Made by a program: the position numbers and the translations under genes. A model generated the notes under the pieces. That model made no database searches. It saw only the letters and a program-made list of their open reading frames with translations, and was not told the origin of the DNA. Below, in pieces: positions 55,611-63,931 of a DNA stretch of 64,000 bases. The DNA is from Sinorhizobium fredii USDA 257 (GTDB lineage: Bacteria; Pseudomonadota; Alphaproteobacteria; Rhizobiales; Rhizobiaceae), in assembly GCF_000265205.3 (NCBI RefSeq), contig NC_018000.1, forward strand, positions 1,860,001 to 1,924,000, in the 5' to 3' direction. Every line of letters starts with the position of its first letter. Position 1 is the stretch's first letter.

Positions 55611-55922
55611 ATGCATCGATCCGCCCTTGCCGCCGCAGGTGCCGCTGGCACGGCCGAACAGCTCGGCCATCATGCCGTCGATGTCGACACCCTTGGCGAT
55701 CGAGTGGCCGTGACCGCGGTGCGTCGAGGAAATGTAGTCGTCGTCGCGAAGCTGCAGGCAGACGCCGACCGCACTTGCCTCCTGCCCGGCATAGAGGTGG
55801 GTGTTGCCGGGGATATCACCGGTCCCCATTTCCTGCATCACCCGCTCCTCGAACCGGCGGATCGTCCGCATGGTCCGATAGACGTTGACGAGTTCCTCGC
55901 GAGAGAACTGTAAAGCCGACAT
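54945..55922 (-). CDS. TPP-dependent dehydrogenase E1 alpha (AcoA-like), b-type, intact
   Basis: A 325-residue alpha subunit. It has RTIRRFEERVMQEMGTGDIPG, STHRGHGHSIAKG near residue 68, GGSMHIADLRKG near 100, and the TPP motif AFAGDGAMNEG with IEDNGFGEAT. With E1 beta and E2 it should cleave a ketol, diketone or 2-oxo acid and pass the acyl group to lipoate. It is the only E1 alpha in the window without a frameshift, and the conserved GGSMH motif is present only here. An alpha/beta hydrolase gene lies 191 bp upstream. Confidence 0.92.
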   Translation of the reverse strand: MSALQFSREELVNVYRTMRTIRRFEERVMQEMGTGDIPGNTHLYAGQEASAVGVCLQLRDDDYISSTHRGHGHSIAKGVDIDGMMAELFGRASGTCGGKGGSMHIADLRKGMLGANGIVAAGAPITCGAALSAKLLGTGQVAVAFAGDGAMNEGVMSESFNLAKIWMLPIIFVIEDNGFGEATANAYVSAGSFTRRAESYDIPAIEVDGTDVFSVYAAAGEAVERARAGGGPTMLHVHVPRYYGHYSGDPDTYRTPEEKAAMRRERDCLSNFRKRVKEVSLVEMAELDAVDAAVEAEIDRAVSAARAAPFPPLAALTTDVYVKYL

Positions 55923-56113
55923 TCCAAACTCCCTTGTTTATAGCTTGGCGCGTAGAGCTGCCTTTCGCCTGTTCGCCGGTCACCATTGAGCGTTGATGCC
56001 GTGTGCCGGTTCTGATCTCGGCTGCGGTTGACCAGAACGCGATCAACCGCAGCCACTGGAATCCACCCGACTTGGGAAGGTGGACCACCGCACCCGCATG
56101 CTGACGTCAGAAG

Positions 56114-57001
56114 TCAGCCGAAGAAGCCCTGCAGCTCACGCGCGAGCGCGTCGGGTTGCTCTTCCGCCAGATAGTGACCGCAGGACTCTATTGCGGTCCC
56201 CCGGACACTGGTTGCTATCGTCTGCAATTGTGCAACCAGGTCCGGCATCGACCCTTGATCGGCCCTCACCGCGAGAACGGGCATCTCCAGCTTTCCCTTG
56301 GCGCTGAGTTCCCGATTTTGCTGCGCCGACAACGTTACGGCGCGGTAGTAGGCGAGCCCGCCCTTGAGCCCGCTGTACTGAAAGACGCGGAGATACTCTT
56401 CGAAGTCGGCATCGGAGAACACCTGCGGATTGGCCGCTTTGCGCTGCAGGAACCAGTTAAGATAGATGTGCTCCCGGCCTTGGATGAGTGCCTCCGGCAA
56501 GTCGGCAACGTTGTGGAAGGCGACGTGCCACGTCCGCCATGCCACGTCCGAGGACCAAGGCAGCGCGTCGGGAAGACTGATGCCAGGTATTCCCGTATCG
56601 AGGATGGCCAGCCCTTTAACGCTGCTTCCGTAGAGCGCTGCGTAGGGATATGCGACCCAGGCGCCGATATCGTGGGCCACCAAGAAGTGGCGATCGATAC
56701 CCAGTTTCTGAACAAGGCCACGGGCGATCTTCGCGATGCTCATCGTATCACAGCCGCCCATCGGGCGATCGGAGTCGCCCTGTGCAGGCAGATCGGGCGC
56801 GATGATCCTGTAGCGCGCGCCGAGGATCGGCATAATCTTACGCCAAGCGTACCAGCTTTGGGGAAACCCGGCGAACAGAAGCACGACTTCGCCATCCTCC
56901 CGCCCGCCACTGACATAGTGCAACCTGACACCGTCCACAGTTGCAAAGCCGCGTTCGAAACCCTCGATCCCGGTTTCTGGCCACTCTTGTCTTTCAACCA
57001 T
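56114..57001 (-). CDS. Alpha/beta hydrolase, epoxide hydrolase/dehalogenase-like (Asp nucleophile)
   Basis: A 295-residue alpha/beta hydrolase. LLFAGFPQSWYAWRKIM carries the oxyanion region, LVAHDIGAWVAYPYA has Asp as nucleophile (VAHDIGAW), and the C-terminal ESCGHYLAEEQP supplies His. An Asp nucleophile is typical of epoxide hydrolases and haloacid/haloalkane dehalogenases rather than esterases. It lies in the leftward operon between an SDR and E1 alpha. The substrate is unknown; hydrolysis of an epoxide to a diol that the SDR and E1/E2 then process would fit. Confidence 0.82.
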   Translation of the reverse strand: MVERQEWPETGIEGFERGFATVDGVRLHYVSGGREDGEVVLLFAGFPQSWYAWRKIMPILGARYRIIAPDLPAQGDSDRPMGGCDTMSIAKIARGLVQKLGIDRHFLVAHDIGAWVAYPYAALYGSSVKGLAILDTGIPGISLPDALPWSSDVAWRTWHVAFHNVADLPEALIQGREHIYLNWFLQRKAANPQVFSDADFEEYLRVFQYSGLKGGLAYYRAVTLSAQQNRELSAKGKLEMPVLAVRADQGSMPDLVAQLQTIATSVRGTAIESCGHYLAEEQPDALARELQGFFG

Positions 57002-57127
57002 CGCGCTCTCCCACTCATAACTATTGTCTCAATGGCGTCTTCGCCCAACTCACAGACCGCTTCCGCAATTCATCGCGGCGCCGAGGTCTTGCCGATGCCC
57101 ATCGGCAAGACCCAAGCCACCAAACCT

Positions 57128-57898
57128 TCAGAACGGGTCGCGTGCGGCGGTCAGCCAGCCGCCGTCCATCACGTAGGCGCTGCCGTGGACGTAGTCCGCA
57201 TCATCGCTTCCGAGGAAGGCTGCAAGTTTTGCGATCTCCTCAGGCTGGCACCACCGGCGAGCCGGCACCTTGCTGATTGCAAGGTCCATGTCTGGAGAGG
57301 CAGCATTGTGCTCAGGCAGGGCAAGAGGAGTGGCGGTTGCTCCCGGGCAGATGGAATTTACCCTTATGCCGCGCGCGCCGTACTCAAAAGTGAGCTGCCG
57401 TGTCAAACCTATGACACCGTGCTTTGAAGCGGTATAGGCTGAACCTCCGCCGGCAGCACTAAAGCCGGATGTCGAAGCCGTATTAATAATGGCGCCTTTT
57501 CCCTGCGCCAGCATTTGCGGGATGACCGCTCGCGACATCAGGAATGGTCCGGTGAGGTTCACCGCAAGGACCCTGTTCCATTCGTCGAGGCTAACTTCAT
57601 GAGCCGGAGCATGCCCGTCGAGAACGCCCGCATTGTTGCAGAGAAGATCAATCCGACCCCAGCGCGAAATGACGGCTTCCACTCCGTTCTGCACGCTCTG
57701 CGGATCGCTGACGTCGACCTGCAGCGGATATGCCATTTCTGGCTTTTCCAGATTTTCGACCGTTTCCGCCGCTCCGCCCATATTGATGTCAAAAGCGGCG
57801 ACATAAGCCCCCCTGGACACAAACTCGCCTACCATCGCCCGTCCCATGCCGGATCCGGCGCCGGTCACGACAACTACTCGACCACTATAGCTATTCAC
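57128..57898 (-). CDS. Short-chain dehydrogenase/reductase (SDR-C)
   Basis: A 256-residue classical SDR: VVTGAGSGMGRAM, NNAGVLDGHAP, TASTSGF and YTASKHGVIGLTRQ all intact. I chose the GTG at 57898 (N terminus NSYSGRVVV) because an AGAGGAAAGG box lies ~8 bp upstream; an in-frame ATG 51 bp farther out has no such site. It lies 109 bp after the permease fusion gene and 126 bp before the hydrolase. It probably oxidises an alcohol brought in or produced by this operon. Confidence 0.87.
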   Translation of the reverse strand: MNSYSGRVVVVTGAGSGMGRAMVGEFVSRGAYVAAFDINMGGAAETVENLEKPEMAYPLQVDVSDPQSVQNGVEAVISRWGRIDLLCNNAGVLDGHAPAHEVSLDEWNRVLAVNLTGPFLMSRAVIPQMLAQGKGAIINTASTSGFSAAGGGSAYTASKHGVIGLTRQLTFEYGARGIRVNSICPGATATPLALPEHNAASPDMDLAISKVPARRWCQPEEIAKLAAFLGSDDADYVHGSAYVMDGGWLTAARDPF

Positions 57899-58007
57899 CG
57901 CTAAACCTTTCCTCTTCTTGATTACTGTTCTCGCAGCCACAGCGTGCAATCGTTTGGCAGATGCTCTCGGCGCGAACCTGCCGTGGCTGCGTGCTACTAA
58001 CTAATCC

Positions 58008-59732
58008 TCAATTCGGCACCCGAGCTCGCTTGAGAGCGTTTCGCCAGCTCGCCACCGTCACCGTTAGCAAGCATGCAAACAAAAGCAGCGAGAAGACTGC
58101 GTTGACCGAAGGCGTGAACCCAAATCGCATCTGGTTGAACACCCAGATCGGCAACGTCGGTGAACCACCCGAAAGGAACAGGGTGACCATGACGTCATCG
58201 GCTGAAAGGGTGAGACCGAGAAAAGCGCTGGCCACGATCGTTCCCCTGATCATGGGGAACAGAACGTAGGCAAAGCTTTGCCACCGGTTGGCCCCAAGGT
58301 CCAACGAAGCTTCCATGAGGCTTGGATCGATGCGCCGCAGCCGCACCAACAATAGAAGCAGAGTCACCGGCATGACGAAGCTCATCTGCCCAACAACAAT
58401 GCGCGTGATACCGGACGGGATACCGAACAGTTCTGTCCCCAGCACCATCTCGATGCCCAGGACGACGCCCGGGGTGGCGATGGGAAGGGCGAACGCCATT
58501 TCATAGAAACGCGCTCCCTTCAGTCTGGCGTAGTGCACGATCAGAGCAAATGCCGTGCCGACTACGACCGATACTGATACGACACACGCTGCAACCACAA
58601 GAGAGCGCCGCGCAGCCTCGATCAGGGATTGGTCCTGAAGAAGTTCGTGGTACCAATGCAGTGTCAGCCCCTGAACCGGAAAAACCTGCAAGTTTGCCGA
58701 GTTGAACGAGAACAGCACGATGATGGCCAGCGGCGCGTACAGGTAGGCGATAGCCGCGACAAGACCGAAGGCGCCAAAACGGCGACCCAAGCGGGTCGCA
58801 GGGTTCGCCGCAGGCGCAACCGCTTGATCAGACTCTCCGCCGACCATGACCCCCTTGGAAGGACACAGAGCGATGATGACGCCAAGAAGCAAGCCAGCGC
58901 TCAGCATCAGAGCAACGGCGACAGCCGAGCCGTAAGGCCAGTTGTTTGCAAAGCCAAATTGTGTGGAGACGACCACCCCGAGGGTCGTGCCATCAATCCC
59001 ACCGATCATCGCCGGAGTGACGAAATCGCCAACAGTCACCAGAAACGCCAGTGAAAAGCCTATCGCCAGGTTTCTGCGCGTAAGCGGCCAGACAAGATGG
59101 ACGAAGGTCTGAAAGGCGGTAGCGCCGGAGTCTTCGGATGCTTCGAAGAGGTCCCGCGGGATCTTCTCGAACGCCCCCATAGTCGAGATGAAGATGAACG
59201 GAACCGAGATGTAGGCGAAGACGATAACAACTGCAGTCGGGCTGTAGAGAAACGCTTCCGATGGCGCGTCCAGAACTCCGCTGGACACCAGCGCCGCATT
59301 GAGCACCCCCGACTGGCCTAGGATTACCCGCCATGCAAAAATTCGCATGAGGAGGCTGATCCACAGCGGGATTACTATAAGCATTGTCAGTAGGGTTTTG
59401 TTCCGCCCTACGACCCGGCCAACATAAAAGGCGAGCGGATACGCAATCATGGTTGCGAACACGCAGGCTATGAAACTGTACGACAGCGTGCGCCACAGCA
59501 AGGCCCAGAAGCCTGCCGAATTCCAGATCCGCGCGTAATTCGTCAGTGAGGGTTCAAAGAGGATGACACCCGCCGAGGACTTGAGAAAGCTCGTTCCTAT
59601 GAGAAGGAGGTTCGGCAGGATAACGATGAGGAACAGCCAGGCCACCACGGGAACGCTTGCGAAACTGAAATTCAGCGGCAAGCGTCGCCGGAACATGCGC
59701 TCTAGAGACATTGTCGCGACGCTATCAGTCAT
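58008..59732 (-). CDS. Fused PotB-PotC permease of a spermidine/putrescine-type ABC transporter
   Basis: A 574-residue protein with two complete permease domains. The first (residues ~1-290) has FEASEDSGATAFQTFVHLVW and the second (~320-570) has LMEASLDLGANRWQSFAYVL; both are EAA loops that contact the ATPase. Each half has ~6 membrane segments. Polyamine-type permeases are normally two proteins, PotB and PotC. The start overlaps the ATPase stop by 8 bp. The family also moves opines, gamma-aminobutyrate, choline-like and other small organic solutes. Confidence 0.88.
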   Translation of the reverse strand: MTDSVATMSLERMFRRRLPLNFSFASVPVVAWLFLIVILPNLLLIGTSFLKSSAGVILFEPSLTNYARIWNSAGFWALLWRTLSYSFIACVFATMIAYPLAFYVGRVVGRNKTLLTMLIVIPLWISLLMRIFAWRVILGQSGVLNAALVSSGVLDAPSEAFLYSPTAVVIVFAYISVPFIFISTMGAFEKIPRDLFEASEDSGATAFQTFVHLVWPLTRRNLAIGFSLAFLVTVGDFVTPAMIGGIDGTTLGVVVSTQFGFANNWPYGSAVAVALMLSAGLLLGVIIALCPSKGVMVGGESDQAVAPAANPATRLGRRFGAFGLVAAIAYLYAPLAIIVLFSFNSANLQVFPVQGLTLHWYHELLQDQSLIEAARRSLVVAACVVSVSVVVGTAFALIVHYARLKGARFYEMAFALPIATPGVVLGIEMVLGTELFGIPSGITRIVVGQMSFVMPVTLLLLLVRLRRIDPSLMEASLDLGANRWQSFAYVLFPMIRGTIVASAFLGLTLSADDVMVTLFLSGGSPTLPIWVFNQMRFGFTPSVNAVFSLLLFACLLTVTVASWRNALKRARVPN

Positions 59733-60807
59733 AAAACACCTGCGTGTTTACGAGATCGAAGGCGACCTGCACCGGTTGACCGGGCGAGAAAGTTGAGTCT
59801 CGTGCGGCTGGCACGGTTCCGATCAAGCTGAGACCACCGCAACGGACATTGACCTCACAATTCGTCCCCAGGAAAAGGACGTCTTCGACTATTCCCGGGA
59901 TCGCGTCGGGCGAACGCCCTGCTCCGTTCAGAGCCTTAACGTGCACTGCCTCGTACCTTATGGCCATCCGCGCCGTTCCGCCTCTATCGGAGGTGAGGCC
60001 GGCAATTCTGGTCCCCTCAATCGTGCCAGCGTAGCCATCGCCCGTCGGTTCGAAACGAACATGAATAAGGTTCGACCGCCCGACGAACCTGGAGACGAAC
60101 TCGTTTTGCGGCGCAAAATAGATTTCGCGCGGCGTACCCAGTTGGGCGATCTTTCCGTCATGCAGGACGACGACGCGGTCAGACATAGACAGCGCCTCGC
60201 CCTGATCGTGCGTGACATACATGAACGCGATTCCAAGTTCCTTCTGCAGGGCAACCAATGTGTGCTGCATCTGCTGGCGCAGACGTAGGTCAAGAGCGGC
60301 AAGGGGCTCGTCCAGAAGAAGAAGTTTTGGCCGTGAGACGATGGAGCGCGCCAGAGCCGCTCGTTGACGTTGCCCCCCTGAAAGTTGATGCGGCAGCCGG
60401 TCCGCAAAGGTCGACAGTTCGACAAGGGAGAGCGCTTCCTCTGCCTTCTTCCGGCGGTTTGCCTTGTGCTCGCGCTGCATCCGCAGGGGATACTCGACAT
60501 TTTCCCGCACCGTGAGGTGCGGGAACAATGCATAGCTCTGGAATACAGTGCGAACGTCCCGCTTAAAGGGCGGAACAGCGTTCATCGCCTCTCCTTCCAT
60601 CAGAATCTGCCCGTTGTCAGGCCTTTCGAAGCCGGCGACGGTTCTGAGGATGGTGGTTTTACCGGATCCGCTTGGCCCAAGTATCGAAAAAAACTCTCCG
60701 GGCTTCACCGAGAATGATACCTTGTCGAGCGCCGGCTTTTGTGCGCCCTCATAGGTTTTCGATACTCCGGCAAGCGAAAGTACCGGGCCGGTTTCACGTG
60801 TTCCCAT
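59725..60807 (-). CDS. Spermidine/putrescine-type ABC transporter ATP-binding protein (PotA-like)
   Basis: A 360-residue ATPase: Walker A GPSGSGKTT, Q-loop TVFQSYALFPHLTV, signature LSGGQRQRAALARS, Walker B LLLLDEPLAALD, then a TOBE domain in the last ~90 residues. Energises the fused permease encoded next (8-bp overlap) for uptake of the ligand of the upstream binding protein. It lies 31 bp after the binding-protein gene. Confidence 0.92.
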   Translation of the reverse strand: MGTRETGPVLSLAGVSKTYEGAQKPALDKVSFSVKPGEFFSILGPSGSGKTTILRTVAGFERPDNGQILMEGEAMNAVPPFKRDVRTVFQSYALFPHLTVRENVEYPLRMQREHKANRRKKAEEALSLVELSTFADRLPHQLSGGQRQRAALARSIVSRPKLLLLDEPLAALDLRLRQQMQHTLVALQKELGIAFMYVTHDQGEALSMSDRVVVLHDGKIAQLGTPREIYFAPQNEFVSRFVGRSNLIHVRFEPTGDGYAGTIEGTRIAGLTSDRGGTARMAIRYEAVHVKALNGAGRSPDAIPGIVEDVLFLGTNCEVNVRCGGLSLIGTVPAARDSTFSPGQPVQVAFDLVNTQVFYD

Positions 60808-60838
60808 GGCCAGTCTCCAGAGCTAACTTGAGCCGATA

Positions 60839-61951
60839 TCAAAGGGTGCCGGCGAGGAAATCATTCCAGATCTGGATTCGACGCTCGACATCTTCGGGCT
60901 CTCGGAAGAACACGAGGTTATCCTTGAAATTCGGGTCTTCGGAGTCCGGGATGTTCGTGTTCTTCAGCTCTTCTTCAGTAAGCCCTGCCTTGAGGGCGTC
61001 CGCGCCAGTGAGAATGCCGTTGCTTCCGGAGAATTTCATGAACCTCGCCTGCCAAGGCAGCGACATGGTGTCATCAAGGAACTTATAAACGATATCCCGC
61101 TGCCCCTTGGGCGTCACGAACGTGCCTTCGATCCAGGAAGGCGTGCCTTCCTTAGGCAGCGAGTACTTTGAATTGACCCCCTTTTTCTTAAGCGAGTTCA
61201 CAACAGCGACATTGTGGCAGTAGCCGATCACCGCCTCGCCGGAGGCGTAAATGGTAGCCGCATCGTCAAAGCCGCGCGTCACCACCCGCACCTGCTGCCT
61301 CAGTGCACGGAGCGCGTCGGTGACCCTTGTAAACTCTTCTTCGGTCAGGCTGAACGGGTCCTTGGCTCCGACATAGAGTGCGACCATCGGAATATTAACG
61401 GTAGCGTCATCGAACGTCGTCACCTTGCCTTTGTAGCTTTCGTCCCACAGGTCACCCCAAGTCGTGGGTGGCTCTTTGATCACATCGGCATTGTACTGAA
61501 GTGGCTGCGTGCCCCAGTGGAGCGGGATGCCCATAACGGTACCGTCGACGGAGAGAGGCTCCTTCCAGTTCAGACCAGGAAGGACATTTGCAACATTGGG
61601 AACTTTGGAGATATCGAACGGGCCGATTTGTCCTGCCGTCTTGAGACGCCCGGCTGTGGAAGCCTCGGAATAGACCACGTCGGGCTTCACAGCGCCGGAT
61701 TGGAGTTGCGCGAAGACTTCGTCAAGCGAAGAGATGACGACGGGTTTTATCTTAACGCCGCCATTGGCCGCTTCCCATTCGGCTATCCAATCAGGCTCAT
61801 GATAGGTCTCCCATGTAAGGAGGGTGATCGGTTCCTCGTCCGCCCAAGCGTTTCGAATGATTGCCGGCGCGAGAAGCGAGGTGGCTGCGATGGCACCACC
61901 TGCTTTCAGGATCGTGCGGCGAGTAGCCGACTGCTGCATTTTATCGGACAT
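60839..61951 (-). CDS. Periplasmic binding protein of a spermidine/putrescine-type ABC transporter, Tat-exported
   Basis: A 370-residue PotD/PotF-like protein. The N terminus carries a twin-arginine signal (TRRTILKAGG, then IAATSLLAPAIIRNAWA). ITLLTWETYHEPDWIAEWEA begins the mature fold, and YCHNVAVVNSLKKKG and VYSEASTAGRLK follow. It is the first gene of a leftward operon that runs to SDR-B at 51958. A perfect inverted repeat lies 19-40 bp upstream. The true ligand could be a polyamine, opine or other organic cation or anion. Confidence 0.9.
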   Translation of the reverse strand: MSDKMQQSATRRTILKAGGAIAATSLLAPAIIRNAWADEEPITLLTWETYHEPDWIAEWEAANGGVKIKPVVISSLDEVFAQLQSGAVKPDVVYSEASTAGRLKTAGQIGPFDISKVPNVANVLPGLNWKEPLSVDGTVMGIPLHWGTQPLQYNADVIKEPPTTWGDLWDESYKGKVTTFDDATVNIPMVALYVGAKDPFSLTEEEFTRVTDALRALRQQVRVVTRGFDDAATIYASGEAVIGYCHNVAVVNSLKKKGVNSKYSLPKEGTPSWIEGTFVTPKGQRDIVYKFLDDTMSLPWQARFMKFSGSNGILTGADALKAGLTEEELKNTNIPDSEDPNFKDNLVFFREPEDVERRIQIWNDFLAGTL

Positions 61952-61969
61952 TTTTTTGATCCCCTTTAT

Positions 61970-61991
61970 ATCTAACTAACGGCAGTTAGAT
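61970..61991. promoter_or_regulatory. Perfect inverted repeat, candidate TetR operator
   Basis: ATCTAACT (61970-61977) and AGTTAGAT (61984-61991) flank a 6-bp spacer. The repeat lies between the divergent transporter operon and the TetR gene, close enough to the transporter start to block transcription or initiation. Confidence 0.6.
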
Positions 61992-62167
61992 TGCCTCCAA
62001 ATCGCGGCCAGAGTCAATCTCTTTTGAAATGATGTCTTCCAAGACCGGACTGGGGAGAAGCTGGCCGTCTCCTAAGAATTGCCAGAGCGGAGACATACAT
62101 ATAGATGAAGCCGTAAGCAGCATTGTTAGCGAACGCTCAAAGCCGCCATTTTGTAAGGACCCTGTAG

Positions 62168-62887
62168 ATGACTCTGCCGCCTCGAGTTCAGCAAGCGTGT
62201 GATGAGATGCGCCGCCACCTCGATCAATTTAACTGGACCAAATTGACCAACGGGCGTCGCCAAGTTCTTGAAGCTTTTCTCGAACTTGCAACAACGCAAG
62301 GTTTCTCTGGCGTAACGATGAGAGGACTTGCCAAGGCTCTCGATGTGAAGGCGTCCAGTATCTATTTTCATTTTCCGGACGGGCGAGATGAAATCGTCGC
62401 CCAGACGCTGCGATGGCATTATCACTGCTGGGGTTCCGCGATCCTCAGCGCTGTCGAGAACAGCGCTGGCGTGGGCGAATTTTGGGACAGCATGGTCCGG
62501 ACACATGTGAAGCGGCAGCTCGAACTTCCAGAAAGCGATCTATGGGACATACTCGTTGCTACAGATCGTATTTGCGGTTTCCTACAGCCAGGAATTCGGC
62601 AGGAAATTGAGCACTGGCTGCAATTGTGTGTGCGAATGTACGAGGCAGCGGCCTGCGAAATGGGCTACAAGAATTGTGAGGTTTCGGCGCGGGCCATCAT
62701 GAAGCTGCTCGATGGTGTTAGGTCATGGTGCGACTGGTCAGGACCAGGCAGCGATCTCGAAGCGTGCACCGCGCGGGCCATCGCGATGTCGCGCGCTATA
62801 TTGGCGTCGCAGTCTGATCAGGCAAACGCCTCCATAGATCGCGTGGGGAGTGCGAGCACGGCGCCAGCCCGATCAAGCCGGCGATGA
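62168..62887 (+). CDS. TetR-family transcriptional regulator
   Basis: A 239-residue protein. The HTH lies at residues ~30-75 (RRQVLEAFLELATTQGFSGV, MRGLAKALDVKASSIYFHFP). The ligand-binding domain is helical with conserved WDILVATDRICGFLQPG. An AAGGA box precedes the ATG. It is divergent from the transporter-SDR-hydrolase-E1/E2 operon and probably represses it through the inverted repeat at 61970-61991. The last ~20 residues are low-complexity and may not be structured. Confidence 0.87.
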   Translation: MTLPPRVQQACDEMRRHLDQFNWTKLTNGRRQVLEAFLELATTQGFSGVTMRGLAKALDVKASSIYFHFPDGRDEIVAQTLRWHYHCWGSAILSAVENSAGVGEFWDSMVRTHVKRQLELPESDLWDILVATDRICGFLQPGIRQEIEHWLQLCVRMYEAAACEMGYKNCEVSARAIMKLLDGVRSWCDWSGPGSDLEACTARAIAMSRAILASQSDQANASIDRVGSASTAPARSSRR

Positions 62888-63055
62888 TCTATGCCACTGA
62901 TCTATAAATCAGAAGGAATCAACTCGCGGTTCGCTTCCTGTCGGGTTGTGTGTGAGCAATCAGGTCCTTGATTGTGCAGAAAACTCGAGCGGGTGCCGCG
63001 TGGCCTCGGCGTCGGGTTGCTGCCTGGGCAGCAAACATAAATGGCGGCAACTAAG

Positions 63056-63931
63056 CTATGCCAATCCAAGTAGTGCCCTGGCTTCCTTAGGTGTCGCCAG
63101 TTCGCCCCCTAACAGGCGAATTATCTTGGCGGCTTTCTCGACGAGTTGCGCGTTCGATGACGCCACAAGACCTTTTTCCAGATAAAAATTATCCTCCAGA
63201 CCGACGCGCGTATGCCCACCCATGAGGTGCGCCTGCGCGACAATCGAAAATTCTGCACGGCCAACCCCGAAAGCCGACCAAAGCGCACCATGCGGCATCG
63301 CGCCCAAGAAATAGGAGAGCATCTGCGCCGTCGCTGGAGCACCCCACGGAACGCCGAGAGCGAACTGCAGGAAGCTGTCTTGAGGGATCGTTCCGGCCGC
63401 CATCATCTTTTGAGCCAAGGCAAGGTGACCGGGCTCAAATATCTCCAGCTCGGGCTTCACACCTGCGAGCATAATACCTGCCGCGATTTGTTCGATCTGT
63501 GCCGGCGTGTTGACGAGTGCACCTCGGCCGAAATTCAGTGAACCCATGTCCAGACTGCAGATTTCGGGCTTCAGTTCCACTATGTGACGAACCCGTTCAG
63601 CCGGCGGCCTTACATTCGATCCGGCGTCAAAACCGTTAGTCGTTTCGAGACTCGGAACAAACCGGCCTCCCGGGCCGGTGGTGAGATTGATAACGACGTC
63701 AACGCTGGCGCCACGGATCCGATCGACCACTTCCTTGTAGTGATCGAGTTCCATACTCGCCTTGCCGGTGTCAGGATCACGTACATGAATATGTACAATC
63801 GCAGCACCCGCCTTTGCCGCATCAACCGCCGCAGTTGCTATCTGTCGCGGCGTTACCGGCACTTGCGGATGCCGTTGTACGGAATCGTCACCACCTGTGA
63901 CAGCGCAGGTGAGTATCGTAGGTGTTGTCAA
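63056..63931 (-). CDS. Beta-keto acid cleavage enzyme (BKACE, DUF849)
   Basis: A 291-residue TIM-barrel enzyme that condenses a beta-keto acid with acetyl-CoA and cleaves it to acetoacetate and a new CoA ester. Zn ligands are in VHIHVRDP near residue 48 and HLMGGHTRVGLEDN near residue 230, and the catalytic Glu is in GGHTRVGLEDN. 3-keto-5-aminohexanoate and dehydrocarnitine are known substrates; this one is unknown. The start is TTG with an AGGAGGGG box. It is convergent with the TetR gene and begins a separate leftward unit that enters from beyond the window edge. Confidence 0.88.
   Translation of the reverse strand: MTTPTILTCAVTGGDDSVQRHPQVPVTPRQIATAAVDAAKAGAAIVHIHVRDPDTGKASMELDHYKEVVDRIRGASVDVVINLTTGPGGRFVPSLETTNGFDAGSNVRPPAERVRHIVELKPEICSLDMGSLNFGRGALVNTPAQIEQIAAGIMLAGVKPELEIFEPGHLALAQKMMAAGTIPQDSFLQFALGVPWGAPATAQMLSYFLGAMPHGALWSAFGVGRAEFSIVAQAHLMGGHTRVGLEDNFYLEKGLVASSNAQLVEKAAKIIRLLGGELATPKEARALLGLA

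Noticed and set aside
63782..63797. GTACAT/ATGTAC palindrome
   Set aside because: Lies inside the BKACE coding sequence (His-Val-Arg-Asp region) and needs no regulatory explanation.
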